Assembly (NCBI GenBank): GCA_023457715.1
Contig: JAEWKR010000021.1
Span: 62,001-126,000 of the forward strand
Origin: Verrucomicrobiota bacterium
GTDB lineage: Bacteria > Verrucomicrobiota > Verrucomicrobiia > Opitutales > Opitutaceae
Reading direction: 5' to 3'
Length of the DNA stretch: 64,000 bases
The notes under the pieces were generated by a model, which saw only the letters and a program-made list of their open reading frames with translations, ran no database searches and was not told where the DNA came from. The number at the start of each line of letters is the position of its first letter. The stretch's first letter is position 1. This document shows positions 43,956 to 54,000 of the stretch, piece by piece. The position numbers and the translations under genes are program-made.

Positions 43956-45398
43956 TCAGCGGGGCCGTTGCCGCTCCCAGGTCGCGAGGAGCCGCCGGGC
44001 AAGTTCGTTCTGCGGATGGGCCGCGAGGACCCGGCGAAAACAACGTTCGGCGTCGGCCCAATGCCCGGCGGCCATCTCGATTTCGCCGCGCAGGAGCAGC
44101 GTCGGCACGAACCCGGGCTGCAGGGTCAGCGATCGGTCCAGGGCGGCGAGCGCATCATCCAGCCGCTCCACCGCCAGCAGCGTCACGGCGCGGTTATAGT
44201 TGAGACTCGCATCGTTCGGGTTGAGCCGCAGGGCCGCGGCGTAGGCGTCGAGCGCGGCACGGTGGCGGTTCTGCCCGGCGCGGGCCAGCCCGAGGGCTTC
44301 CAGCAATTCGGCGGAGGCGCCGGTTTCCTGGATCCCCTCGCGGGCCACGCGTTCCGCGCGCACGTTGTCGCCAAGGTCGCGATACGCCTGGCAGAGCGGC
44401 GGGAACAGGGGTGCCCGGCGGCCGGCCTCCACCCGGCTCCGCGCCCCCTCCAGGAGGTCGCGCGCGCGGGCGGCCTGGTTCTGCCGCAAATACATGTCGG
44501 CGAGCAGGTGGTAGGCCTCCGGCGCCGCCGGGCGCAACGCCAGGGCCCGTTCGTAAAGCGCCCTGGCCCCCTCGTGCTGGTCCCGCAGGACCTCCGTGGA
44601 GCCGAGCACGCAGAGGCGGTCATAGTCGTGACACCAGGCCTGCAGTTCATCGAGCCAGGGATCCGGCGGTTCGCGGTAGCGCAGCGTCTCCACGCCGAGC
44701 CAGCGATGCCAGTCGGCCCGCTCGCGATCACCCGCGGCCGCCAGGAGTTCGGCGTAAAGATTGTGCGCGGTGGAGAAATGGGGGGTGTCGCGCAGCAGTT
44801 CCTCCAGGCGCGCGCGCGCGTCGCCGGGGCGCTGGCGATGCAGTGCAACCCGGGCCAGCCCCAGACGAGCATAGGGGTCCGCGGGAGCCAGGCGCAGGGC
44901 GGACTGGTAATCGCGCTCCGCCGCCTCGAACTCTCCGCTCTTGAGCTGCAGACTGGCCCGCTGCAGGTAGGCGGGCGCGTAATCCGGGGCCAGCCCGAGC
45001 ACCTCGGTCAACCCGGAGGCGAGGCCCGCGTGGTCGCTTTCCGCGCGGCTCAGGTCGCAGAGATAATACCGCCAGCGCGGCTCCCGGGGCTGGGCGGTCA
45101 CGAGCCGCCGCCAGCAGGCCGCGGCCTCGGCGATGAATCCATTGGCATGATACAGCCGGCCGAGTTCGGCGACCGCGCCCGGTGCGCCCCCCGCCGCGGC
45201 CGCGGCCTGCGCGGCGACCACCCGTTCCTGGAACGCGCCCGGCCACGGACCCAGATCAGGCAGGGCCGGCAGCGCGGGCGCGGCGGCGGACTGCGGCTCA
45301 GGATCCTGCCAGGGCGCGCGGGACCAGAACAGGGCCGGCACCACCCCCAGCCCGAGGGCCGCAACCGCGACGAGACCAGCCCGAGTGAAGCGGTTCAT
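43956..45398 (-). CDS. TPR-repeat membrane-anchored protein
   Basis: A 480-residue protein with an N-terminal hydrophobic segment (about 7-27, AGLVAVAALGLGVVPALFW) as signal anchor or cleavable signal, then about a dozen TPR repeats to the end (for example AAERDYQSALRLAPADPYARLGLARVALHR, ALDAYAAALRLNPNDASLNYNRAVTLL). It overlaps the end of the upstream FG-GAP gene by 4 nt (ATGA), so the two are translationally coupled. No catalytic domain. The FG-GAP plus TPR pairing recurs in mirror image at 51097-57146 on the other side of the TonB receptor. Confidence 0.85.
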   Translation of the reverse strand: MNRFTRAGLVAVAALGLGVVPALFWSRAPWQDPEPQSAAAPALPALPDLGPWPGAFQERVVAAQAAAAAGGAPGAVAELGRLYHANGFIAEAAACWRRLVTAQPREPRWRYYLCDLSRAESDHAGLASGLTEVLGLAPDYAPAYLQRASLQLKSGEFEAAERDYQSALRLAPADPYARLGLARVALHRQRPGDARARLEELLRDTPHFSTAHNLYAELLAAAGDRERADWHRWLGVETLRYREPPDPWLDELQAWCHDYDRLCVLGSTEVLRDQHEGARALYERALALRPAAPEAYHLLADMYLRQNQAARARDLLEGARSRVEAGRRAPLFPPLCQAYRDLGDNVRAERVAREGIQETGASAELLEALGLARAGQNRHRAALDAYAAALRLNPNDASLNYNRAVTLLAVERLDDALAALDRSLTLQPGFVPTLLLRGEIEMAAGHWADAERCFRRVLAAHPQNELARRLLATWERQRPR

Positions 45399-46711
45399 CG
45401 GCGACGCCAGACCGTCACGTTGGTCATGTCCTCGAACGGGGGCAGCGCGTGGAAGGCGCCGGTGACAATCTCGAGCACACCATCCCCATCAAGATCGCCC
45501 AGCGCTGCGGTCACGAGCTGGGTGGGACGCTGCGCGAGCACGACCGGCGTGAAGTTCTGCCGCCCATCATTCAGCCACGCCTTCATCGACGGCAGTCCGG
45601 CGCTGGACTGGTAAAACAGCGTGCTCACGGCCAGCAGGTCGATGGTGCCATCGCCGTTAAGGTCGCCGGCGCACGGGCTGTAGGCGCCGGCGAGACGGCC
45701 CACCCGGTGGTGAGAGAACCGCCCGGTGCCGTCGTTTTCGAACCACTGAATGCCGTGCCAGGGTCGGCCGGAGGCCGTGGCGTAGTCGAAGCCATCACCA
45801 TTGGTGTAGATCAGATCGAGCTGTCCATCTCCGTTCACGTCTGCGACCTCCATGCCGCTGCTGCCGTAGTCCTCATTGGTCGAACCCCACACCACGGCGG
45901 GTCGCCACTGGCCGCCGCCGAGGTTGCGAAACGTGTGCACCTCCTCCCATTCCTGGGAAATCAGGGCGGCGAAATCCGGCCGACCGTCGCGATCGAAGTC
46001 CCCGACCGGAGTGTGCACGCAGCCGGACTGGGAGTTGAGTGTCTGGCTGCGAAAATCCCAGTTGCCGCGATTTTCCATCCAGCGCGTCTCGCCCTGGGCG
46101 TAGCCAAACTGGCCGACGACGAGATCAAGCCGGCCGCCGGCGTGACCGGCCAGGTTCGCCGCCCGCACATCCGTCACGCGCGCCGTCTGCTCCACCAGCA
46201 CACGGCGGTGAAACTGGCGGTTGTCGAGGTTTTCCAGGACCACGACCGTGCCGAGCCGCTCGTTGGTCGGCAGAATCTGGCCCATCCCGGCGACCAGGAC
46301 GTCCAGCCGGCCGCTGCCGTTGAGGTCCGCGACGTCGACGTGGGCGGGCCCCGCCACCTCGCCCAGAACGTGTTCCTGGAACAGGCCGCGCGCGGTCTGC
46401 CGAATCCAGCGGACCGTGTTTTTCGCCGCGTCACAATACAGCACATCGTTCAGCCCGTCGCGATCGAGGTCGGCGATGCGGACATGAGTGACCATGGGCC
46501 GGCCGAACTCGGAGGCGGGCGCGCCAAGTGCCGTGGGAACGTAATGAAGCGTGGCATCGGGGGCAGCCTGCGCGGCGTCCCGGGCGACCGGCCCCGGCGC
46601 GGGCTCCCGCGCACAACCGGCCAGCACCAGTGAGACGGCATACAGGGCGAGCGCACGTCCACCGACGCCACGCCAGGAAATCCTGGATTGTACGGTTGGA
46701 TCAGTTTTCAA
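45395..46711 (-). CDS. FG-GAP/VCBS-repeat lipoprotein
   Basis: A 438-residue lipoprotein (lipobox SLVLAGC after a signal-like segment) composed of FG-GAP repeats, i.e. a beta-propeller that binds calcium by DxDxDG loops: DLDRDGLNDVLY, DLNGSGRLDVL, DFDRDGRPDF, DVNGDGQLDLIY, DLNGDGTIDLL, DLDGDGVLEIV. No ASPIC/UnbV domain is present. TTG 46711 is the only start giving a signal peptide; it has no clear ribosome site. Such proteins are often found with TonB receptors in Opitutaceae-type genomes; a substrate-binding surface role is inferred. It is coupled to the TPR gene downstream. Confidence 0.8.
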   Translation of the reverse strand: MKTDPTVQSRISWRGVGGRALALYAVSLVLAGCAREPAPGPVARDAAQAAPDATLHYVPTALGAPASEFGRPMVTHVRIADLDRDGLNDVLYCDAAKNTVRWIRQTARGLFQEHVLGEVAGPAHVDVADLNGSGRLDVLVAGMGQILPTNERLGTVVVLENLDNRQFHRRVLVEQTARVTDVRAANLAGHAGGRLDLVVGQFGYAQGETRWMENRGNWDFRSQTLNSQSGCVHTPVGDFDRDGRPDFAALISQEWEEVHTFRNLGGGQWRPAVVWGSTNEDYGSSGMEVADVNGDGQLDLIYTNGDGFDYATASGRPWHGIQWFENDGTGRFSHHRVGRLAGAYSPCAGDLNGDGTIDLLAVSTLFYQSSAGLPSMKAWLNDGRQNFTPVVLAQRPTQLVTAALGDLDGDGVLEIVTGAFHALPPFEDMTNVTVWRRR

Positions 46712-46884
46712 CGGTAGGAGGAGCGTACACGATGAGCTGGCGCCGCCACTTGGGAATTTGAGAATCGTGCTTCGACGTCTGAGGTCTCGCGAATGCTGCC
46801 GGCATTCACGTCCCCCAGGCGGCCTGGCAGGTCAGCGTGCGAGTCTCAGATCGCACAATCTGCCGTCACCGCGACGGGTGATAC

Positions 46885-46922
46885 GAAAAAAAGGAGTCCT
46901 GCACCCCCCGGTGCAGGACTCC
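46885..46922 (-). terminator. Terminator of the TonB-dependent receptor gene
   Basis: On the minus strand a 13-bp stem, GGAGTCCTGCACC (46922-46910) with GGTGCAGGACTCC (46905-46893) around a 4-nt loop, is followed by a T-run from the A-tract at 46886-46892. It lies in the 308-nt gap between the receptor stop (47020) and the next gene start (46711); nothing else was seen in that gap. Confidence 0.92.
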
Positions 46923-47019
46923 AGCCTGACCCCAACTAAGCCGGCGACGAAACCGCGGTCGCAGAGTTCGGAGCATCCGATTCCGATACCGAAGTCCGTC
47001 GCAGGCGGACTGACTTCAC

Positions 47020-50000
47020 CTAAAACCGGAAGGTATTGGTGAAGAAGATCTGCTGACGCGGTCGAATGCGCCAGGCGGCCGGAGTGCCGTCAGGTTGAAC
47101 CGTCACGGGGAGCAGCTCGTTGCCGACGCCGATGTTCGAGACGTTGAGCTGCGCGTGCCAGTCGACCTTGTTGTTCCACAACTTCCGGCGATAACCGACC
47201 CAGACGTCGAAATCGGTCAGCGCCTTGTCGCGGTACGGCGAGGAGAGATCGTATTCGATGTAGGTCGGCTGCTGGATGGGCTTGTACGCGAGGGTCATCG
47301 CGGACTGGTAGCGCATGGCGCCGCCGACGCTCCACCCCTTCAACGCGCCCTGCGTGAAGTCGTAGTTCGTGATGAGGTTGACGTGCCAGAGACGATTCTC
47401 CGGAACCACGGTGCCCTGTTCAGCGAGGCGGGCCTTGAGATCGCCGTTGGCGTAGCCGTTCCAGTTTTCACGGGCGTTGGCGGTGCCGCCGGGACCCCAA
47501 ATGCGCAGGTCACCCATCGCGGTCTCGTTGAGGCGACGATCGAAATCCAGGAGGTATTCGGTCATCGTCATCGAGCCGCCCGGAGCCGGGGTATTGCCGA
47601 TATTGTCACGGTACGACTTGATGCGGGAGGCATTCACGGTGACCCGCCAGGAGTTCGTCACCTTGGCATGGAGTTCAAACTCCGTGCCCTCGGCGAGGAG
47701 ATCCTCCGTGAACCGGAAGTTGGCCACGCCGGTTTCGGTGAAGTCGCTGCCGTCCCACGCAAAGCTCCAGGCCTTGGCCATGTCCTGCGGCAGGGGCGCC
47801 AGCTCGGTGAGCCACTGGTCCCACGCCGTGATGACCGCGACTTCCAGCGCCTCGGCCTCCTGCTGGGTCTGGCCGTTCAGCGGACGGTAGTCGAAGTTCC
47901 ACTTCGTCTGCGGATCGCCGGCGCCGGGCACCGGGAGATCGCTGATGATGTTGCTGCCGAAACGCGTGCTGTTGGGCTGGGAGCGGTTCTGGTAGTTGTG
48001 TTTGATCTGGTGATACGCCTGGGCGTAGATGCCGAGGTTGTTGCCGTAGTTCCAGAACTGGAGGCCGCCGGACGGGTTGTTCTTCACCGCGGACTCGAAC
48101 TTGTTCACGCGCAGCATGTACCGGTTGTCACGGGTGGCGAGGATGATGCCCATGTCCTTGGTTTCACCCGAAGGCAGCGGAAGCTCCTGACCCCAGTAAT
48201 CCTGGTAGATCGTGCCCGTCTGGAAGTTGTCCGATTTGTTGTACGTCGCGCTGATGCTGATCGGCAGGCGCTGCATCCAGCGGCCGATGAACGGCAGGCG
48301 GTCGAAGTGACCGACGATGCCCCAGCTGCGCGAGTCGGCCTCGACGGGGCCGAAGGTGCTGACCTCCGGGACGACCGACGCCGGATCATCCCCGGAGTCC
48401 TCACGATTCCAGCGGGTGATGGTCTGGCCGACCTCGTCCTTGCGGAATCCGGCCGTGGCCACGATGGAATCGTTCCAGAACTTGCCCTGCCAGACGAAGG
48501 CCTGCGCCTTGTTGAAACGATCATCCCAATCCTTGCCCGAGATGAGGGCCGGGATGTTGTTCGGGTTGGTGTCGTTCAGCAGCGAGACCTCACGCGTGAC
48601 CCAGCCACGATAATTGGCGGGGTTTTCCGACTGCGTGGAGTTGGCAGGACCGCTCGGGAGCCCCACCGTCACCTGGTTCTGCCAGGGATCGGCGGGATTG
48701 ACGCTCGCGGGGGCGGTCCAGGTCGAGTCGAAGTAGCGGAGGGTGGCCTTGTCGCCGATCGTCGGCATGGCCGACACCGGCGTGAGGCCGAGGTCCTGCC
48801 CGAGGGTCTTCCCCTGGAGGTTCTGGCCGATGTAGGCGATGCGGATCGGCACGAAGTCAGCCCAGAACCGGCCGTTGTTCGCCTTGATTTCGGCGAACTG
48901 CGGGTGGTTGTAGTAGTCGCCGACGAAGGTGCTCTTGACCCAGGACTCGCCGTAGCGGTTGTAGTCGTCGCGCGACGCCATGCCGGTCAGCGTGTGCTGG
49001 CCAAGAATCTTCAGCGCCCAGTGGCTGCTGTCGGACGGCGCGAAGTCGTGCGTCGCGAACGCGGTGGCGCGGACGCTCTCACGGGCGGTCTGGCTCCGGC
49101 CCTCGCCGTTGCTGACCGTCACGAACGGACGGCCGGCGCCCACGTTGGGGGTGCCATCGAGATACCAGCCGGTCGCGGGCGTATTGGTGCCGTCGATCCA
49201 GCGGGAATGCACGTCGATATGGATGGTGTCGCTGCCGGGGTTGTAACCGCCCGACTTGAAGTCCTCCTCGTGGTAACCGATGTCGAAGCCGAACTTGTCG
49301 TTGAAGAACGTCTGGCTGAGCGAGACATCGTAGGTGTTGAAGTCGTACCACTCCCGCTTGATGTCGCCATCGAGCAGATTGTTGTAGAAGTCGAACACCT
49401 GGGTGTCGGAAAAGAACTTGTTCTTGGTGAGCGAGGCGAACGGCAGGCGCATTTCCTGCGCGTATTCGCGGTAGCCCGGCATGCCGCGCGGGCCCGCCGG
49501 AGCGAGACCGCCGATGCTGCCGTCACGCTCGCCGTTGGCGCCGCGGCCGAGATAGGTCACCGGGTTGAGCGCCATCGCCGCGATGGGCGTGGAGGAGTTC
49601 GCGTCGAACTGGAAGACGGATCCGCCGAAGTAACCGGCGAAGTTGGCGCCCTGGCCGCCGAGCAGCGGCTGGAAGTTCGGGTTCGGGCGGGCCGGCGTGG
49701 CGAAATCCTGGCGGGTCGCGTCGCCGCGGCCGGGGATCTGCCAGTTGCCTTCGTTGAGCCAGGCGAGATTGTACGTCGGCGTGCCAAGGCCGAACCACGG
49801 CGTGATGCGATCCTGCGGCGGCATGTTGCGCGGGCGGTTGCTGGTCGAGGAACCGAGTTCGCCGTTGACCTTGAAGATCGTGCGCGCGCCACCCTTCTTC
49901 AGGAACTTGGGCTCGTAGCGGGCGGCGAGGTACTGGCGGTTGGAATTGTCGAACGCGGGCTTCTGCTGGAACTTCGCCTCGTTGTGGACAAGGGCCAGCC

Positions 50001-50700
50001 GCAGTGAAAGCTCTTCCGGCAGGAGCACGCGATTCAGGTCGAACGCGGCGCGGATGCTGCCGTATTCGTCCACGCGCACGGACAGCTCCGCGAGATTTCG
50101 GTAGCTGGCCTGCTTGGTGCGGGTGTTGATGACACCGCCGGCGCTGCCCTGACCGAACAGGATGGCGTTCGGACCACGCTGGATGTCGACCGCGTCGATG
50201 TTATAGCCGTCCCACGGAATGTTCGTGAGATAGAGGTCGCGCGTGTTGTCGGCGCTGACGAGGCCGCGGACGCGGTTCGTCGACTGCGGATTCAAGCTGG
50301 TGTTGGTATCCGGGGCCGTGCCGCCACCGGAGCCGGAGTAGTTGCCGCGGACGCCACCGACTTCCGTGCCGAGCGTGTACTGGAGGAGCGTGCGCTGATC
50401 GGTCGCGCCGATGTCAGTCATGAACTCCTTGTTGTACACCGACAGCGCGGTGCCGAGGTCCTTCAAATCGGTGTTAAGGCGATTGCCCGCGAGCGTGGTC
50501 GCGGTCGCGTAACCGTTGCTCTGCTGTTCGGCCGACACTTCGAACGGAGAGAGGATCACAATATCCTCGTCCTCCGCGGTCGTGGTGACGGTCGTCGCCG
50601 GAGTGGCGGCCGTTTGCGCGAGGGCGATCGCCGGCGTCAGTGCAAACGCCAGAAACGCGCGCCTGGCGCCAAGTTTCAGTTTCAGGGTGGGTTTTGTCAT
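47020..50700 (-). CDS. TonB-dependent outer-membrane receptor
   Basis: A 1226-residue receptor from ATG 50700: signal peptide (LAFALTPAIALA), then VILSPFEVSAEQ, the SPFEV motif near the mature N-terminus that marks many Opitutaceae receptors, the plug domain (LNTDLKDLGTALSVYN, VDIQRGPNAILFGQGSAGGVINTRTK) and a 22-strand barrel ending NTFRF. Receptors of this size transport chelates or oligosaccharides with TonB/ExbBD energy. An upstream in-frame GTG/ATG region (to 50877) is Arg-rich and not a signal, so 50700 is the start. No SusD-like gene is adjacent; FG-GAP and ASPIC proteins flank it instead. A strong terminator follows. Confidence 0.9.
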   Translation of the reverse strand: MTKPTLKLKLGARRAFLAFALTPAIALAQTAATPATTVTTTAEDEDIVILSPFEVSAEQQSNGYATATTLAGNRLNTDLKDLGTALSVYNKEFMTDIGATDQRTLLQYTLGTEVGGVRGNYSGSGGGTAPDTNTSLNPQSTNRVRGLVSADNTRDLYLTNIPWDGYNIDAVDIQRGPNAILFGQGSAGGVINTRTKQASYRNLAELSVRVDEYGSIRAAFDLNRVLLPEELSLRLALVHNEAKFQQKPAFDNSNRQYLAARYEPKFLKKGGARTIFKVNGELGSSTSNRPRNMPPQDRITPWFGLGTPTYNLAWLNEGNWQIPGRGDATRQDFATPARPNPNFQPLLGGQGANFAGYFGGSVFQFDANSSTPIAAMALNPVTYLGRGANGERDGSIGGLAPAGPRGMPGYREYAQEMRLPFASLTKNKFFSDTQVFDFYNNLLDGDIKREWYDFNTYDVSLSQTFFNDKFGFDIGYHEEDFKSGGYNPGSDTIHIDVHSRWIDGTNTPATGWYLDGTPNVGAGRPFVTVSNGEGRSQTARESVRATAFATHDFAPSDSSHWALKILGQHTLTGMASRDDYNRYGESWVKSTFVGDYYNHPQFAEIKANNGRFWADFVPIRIAYIGQNLQGKTLGQDLGLTPVSAMPTIGDKATLRYFDSTWTAPASVNPADPWQNQVTVGLPSGPANSTQSENPANYRGWVTREVSLLNDTNPNNIPALISGKDWDDRFNKAQAFVWQGKFWNDSIVATAGFRKDEVGQTITRWNREDSGDDPASVVPEVSTFGPVEADSRSWGIVGHFDRLPFIGRWMQRLPISISATYNKSDNFQTGTIYQDYWGQELPLPSGETKDMGIILATRDNRYMLRVNKFESAVKNNPSGGLQFWNYGNNLGIYAQAYHQIKHNYQNRSQPNSTRFGSNIISDLPVPGAGDPQTKWNFDYRPLNGQTQQEAEALEVAVITAWDQWLTELAPLPQDMAKAWSFAWDGSDFTETGVANFRFTEDLLAEGTEFELHAKVTNSWRVTVNASRIKSYRDNIGNTPAPGGSMTMTEYLLDFDRRLNETAMGDLRIWGPGGTANARENWNGYANGDLKARLAEQGTVVPENRLWHVNLITNYDFTQGALKGWSVGGAMRYQSAMTLAYKPIQQPTYIEYDLSSPYRDKALTDFDVWVGYRRKLWNNKVDWHAQLNVSNIGVGNELLPVTVQPDGTPAAWRIRPRQQIFFTNTFRF

Positions 50701-51096
50701 CTTGCGTGCGGTGTTGGTCCTTGTCGTTGCGCAGTTGAAACTGCGAATGGGCGTGCCGGCTTTCCCCGCAGGAAAGCGACTCCGGCCCGCGCAAAGCGTG
50801 CTGGAAATACGAGGGGTAGAAGGGTTGATTGAACGCTCGCGCCGCCCGCGGCCTGCGTATCGGTCGAGCACCTTCATCCTAGCGACCGGACGCCGCAGGG
50901 TCTACGGGCGCTTTGCGACAGAACCACCGACGATTTGCGACTGCCCCAGCCGGGGGGGGTCGATCGACCACTATCTCCAGCCATAGGTAGGGGTATACCG
51001 AATGACGGGTTGCGGGCGGAGACCCCGCATCGTGTGTTCGCAGCCGCCCCAGCCGCACGCCGCCAGGCGCGCCGGCCGCCCCTCCCCCCGCTTCGC
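50701..51096. other. Divergent control region of the TonB receptor and ASPIC/UnbV genes
   Basis: A 396-nt gap. On the minus strand, towards the receptor, a direct repeat GTCGCAAA (50941-50934 and 50919-50912) is spaced 22 nt, two helical turns. Further upstream the minus strand reads TATACCCCTACC (about 50997-50986), which contains a NarL-like TACYNMT heptamer, beside GGTATACC. No promoter could be fixed. Confidence 0.45.
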
Positions 51097-54000
51097 ATGC
51101 ACTCTCGTTCGCTAAGGTTCGCCCTGGTTGTGTTCGCCGCAACGCTCAGCGCCGGCGCCCGCCCGCCCGAGGGACAGCGTTTCGCCCCCGCCTCGCAGGC
51201 GGCCGGGAAAACGCTCTTCACCCCGCTCGCCCCCGCCACGACGGGGCTGGTCGTCGACAATCGCTATGATGACCCCGAGATGTGGGGTCGGCGGTATCGT
51301 CCCTTCATGGGCGGCGCCATGGGATCCGGCGTCGCCGTGGGCGACTACGACGGCGATGGGCGTCCCGATCTGTTCGTGAGCACGAAGACGAAACTCGGCC
51401 GGCTGTTTCGGAATCTCGGCGGCTGGAAATTTGCGGATGTCACCGAATCGGCCGGTCTGGCGGGGTCGGGCTCGATGTTCGATTGGGTGAAAGGCGTGGT
51501 CGGTTCCGACCGCGAGGTGGTCTGGCACCAGGGCGCCGTGTTCGCCGACGTCAACAACGACGGCCGGCCCGATCTGCTCGTCTGCCGCAGCCAGGCCACG
51601 AATCTGCTGTTCATCAACCAGGGCAACGGCCGTTTCACGGAGGAGGCCGGGCCCCGCGGGCTGGCGATCGTCGATGGCAGCGCGGTCGGCGCCTTCGCGG
51701 ACTACGATCGCGACGGCTGGCTGGACGTCCTGATTCTCACCAACCAGATGGACGGCACGGAGCCGCTGGGGCGGCCGGATCGGCTTTTCCGCAATCGCGG
51801 TGACGGGCGTTTCGAGGAGGTGACGGCCACCGCCGGTCTGGGCGCAAAGACGTTCGGCCACGCGGCCACGTGGTTCGACTACAACGGCGACCGCTGGCCC
51901 GACCTGTACGTGTGCAACGACTTTTCGGGCCCGGACGCCCTGTACCGCAACAACGGGAACGGCACGTTCACCAACGTCATCGACGAAGTGATCCCGCACA
52001 CCCCCTTCTCCTCGATGGGTGCCGACGTGGGCGACATCGACAACGACGGGCACTTCGACCTGCTGGCCGCCGACATGGCCACGACCACGCGCGAAAAGGA
52101 CCGGCGCGGTCTCGCCGCCTCCCGCAACGACATGATCGCCACCGCGGCCACCGAGCGGACCGCGCCGCAGTACATGCGCAGCGCACTGTACCTGAACACC
52201 GGTCTGGGCACCTTCGGCGAGGTCGCCTGCTGGGCGGGGGTCGAGGCGACGGACTGGACCTGGTCGCCGCGCTTCGAAGATTTCGACAACGACGGATGGA
52301 CGGACCTTCACGTCACCAACGGCATGGTGCGCGAGGCCAACAACACCGACCTGCTGGCCGACATGATGCGCGCGCTCTCCGATCAGCAACGCATCGCGCG
52401 GATCAAACAGGCACCGCCGCTGAACGAGGCCAACCTGGCCTACCGCAACCGCGGCGGCGAAGGGTTCGAGCCCGCCACCGCCGCATGGGGACTGGGCGAG
52501 GTCGGCGTCAGCTTCGGTTCCGCCACCGCCGACTTCGACCAGGACGGCGACCTCGACCTCGTTTATCTCAACTACGACGGCGGCTTGAGCGTCCTGCGCA
52601 ATGATGTCGCCGGCGCGAAGGCGCTGCAGGTCCGGCTCCGCGGCACGCGCTCGAACCGGCAGGCGGCCGGCGCGGTCGTCCGCATCGCGACCGCATCGGG
52701 CGGGCAGCAGGCACGGGTCGTCACGATCACGCGCGGCTACGCCTCCGGCAGCGAACTCGTCGCCCACTTCGGACTGGGGAGCGATGCGCAGGTCGCCCGC
52801 CTGACAATCGAGTGGCCCTCCGGCGCCACGGAGGAGTTCACGGACCTGGAGGCAGGACAGGCGTATGTGGTCGTGGAGGACGCGACGACATCGGCGTCGC
52901 CCGGACCTTCGACCGCGGCCGGGGCGAGGGCCGTAGGCGGGCCGACGGGAGCGAGCCCGCTTTTCAAGGCCGCCGGGGAGGCGATGGGGCTGAGAATCAG
53001 CGATACGTCCGGGCTGGCGGTGCCGGACAAGGAACAGGCCTTCATCCCCTTTCGCACCGATCGCCGCGGGCCGGCGGTGGCGGTGGCCGACATCGACGGC
53101 GACGGACAGGACGAGCTCTTTCTCGGGTCCACGACCGGCGAGCCGGCCCGGCTGGTGCGGCGGGTGGGCGATCGCTACGTCGCACAGGCATGGGAGGCTG
53201 CCCGGCGCGCCGGCGCGGAGGACGGCCCGGCGCTGTTTCTGGACTACGACGGCGACGGCCGGCGCGACCTCCTGGTCACCCGCGCGAGCGCCAATGCGAC
53301 CGCGTGGCCCGACGCCTTCCAACCCACGTTGTATCGGAATGATGGACACGGCAGCTTCACGGCGACCGCCGCCCTGCCGCCGCTGCCGCTGAACGTCGGT
53401 GCGGCCTGCGCCGCCGACGTCGACGGGGATGGCGACCTGGACCTGTTTCTCGGCGGCCGTTCCATTCCGGGAAGGTACCCGGAGGCGCCGCCAAGCGTGC
53501 TGCTGCGCAACGATCGCGGCAGCTTCGTGCCGATGACGTCGGCCTCCCCCGCGCTCGAGCGGGTGGGTCTGGTCACCAGCGCCCTGTTCCGCGATCTCGA
53601 CCTGGACGGCGCTCCGGACCTGCTGGTCGCGCTGGAATGGGACCACGTCCGCTTTTTCCGCAACGACGGTCGGGGCGGATTCGCCGATCACACCGGGCGG
53701 GCCGGTTTCGCCAGCGGCGGCCGCGGCTGGTGGACGAGCCTGGCCAGCGCGGACCTGAACGGCGACGGGCGGCCGGACATCGTGGCGGGCAATCTCGGCT
53801 TGAACACCACGTACCGGGCGACCGCGGAGCGGCCGGCGAAACTCCTCTACGGAGACTTTGCGCGCAACGGCACGCGACTGATCGTCGAGGCCGTGCACGA
53901 CGAGGGCACCCTGTACCCGCTGCGCTCGCGCTCGGACCTGGCCACCCGGCTCCCCTTCGTCCTCCGCCGCTTTCCCCGCAACGATGACTTTGCGCGCGCA

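Noticed and set aside
47095..50007. 970-codon plus-strand open frame opposite the TonB receptor
   Set aside because: The receptor on the minus strand has signal peptide, plug and barrel end; the plus frame is compositional shadow.
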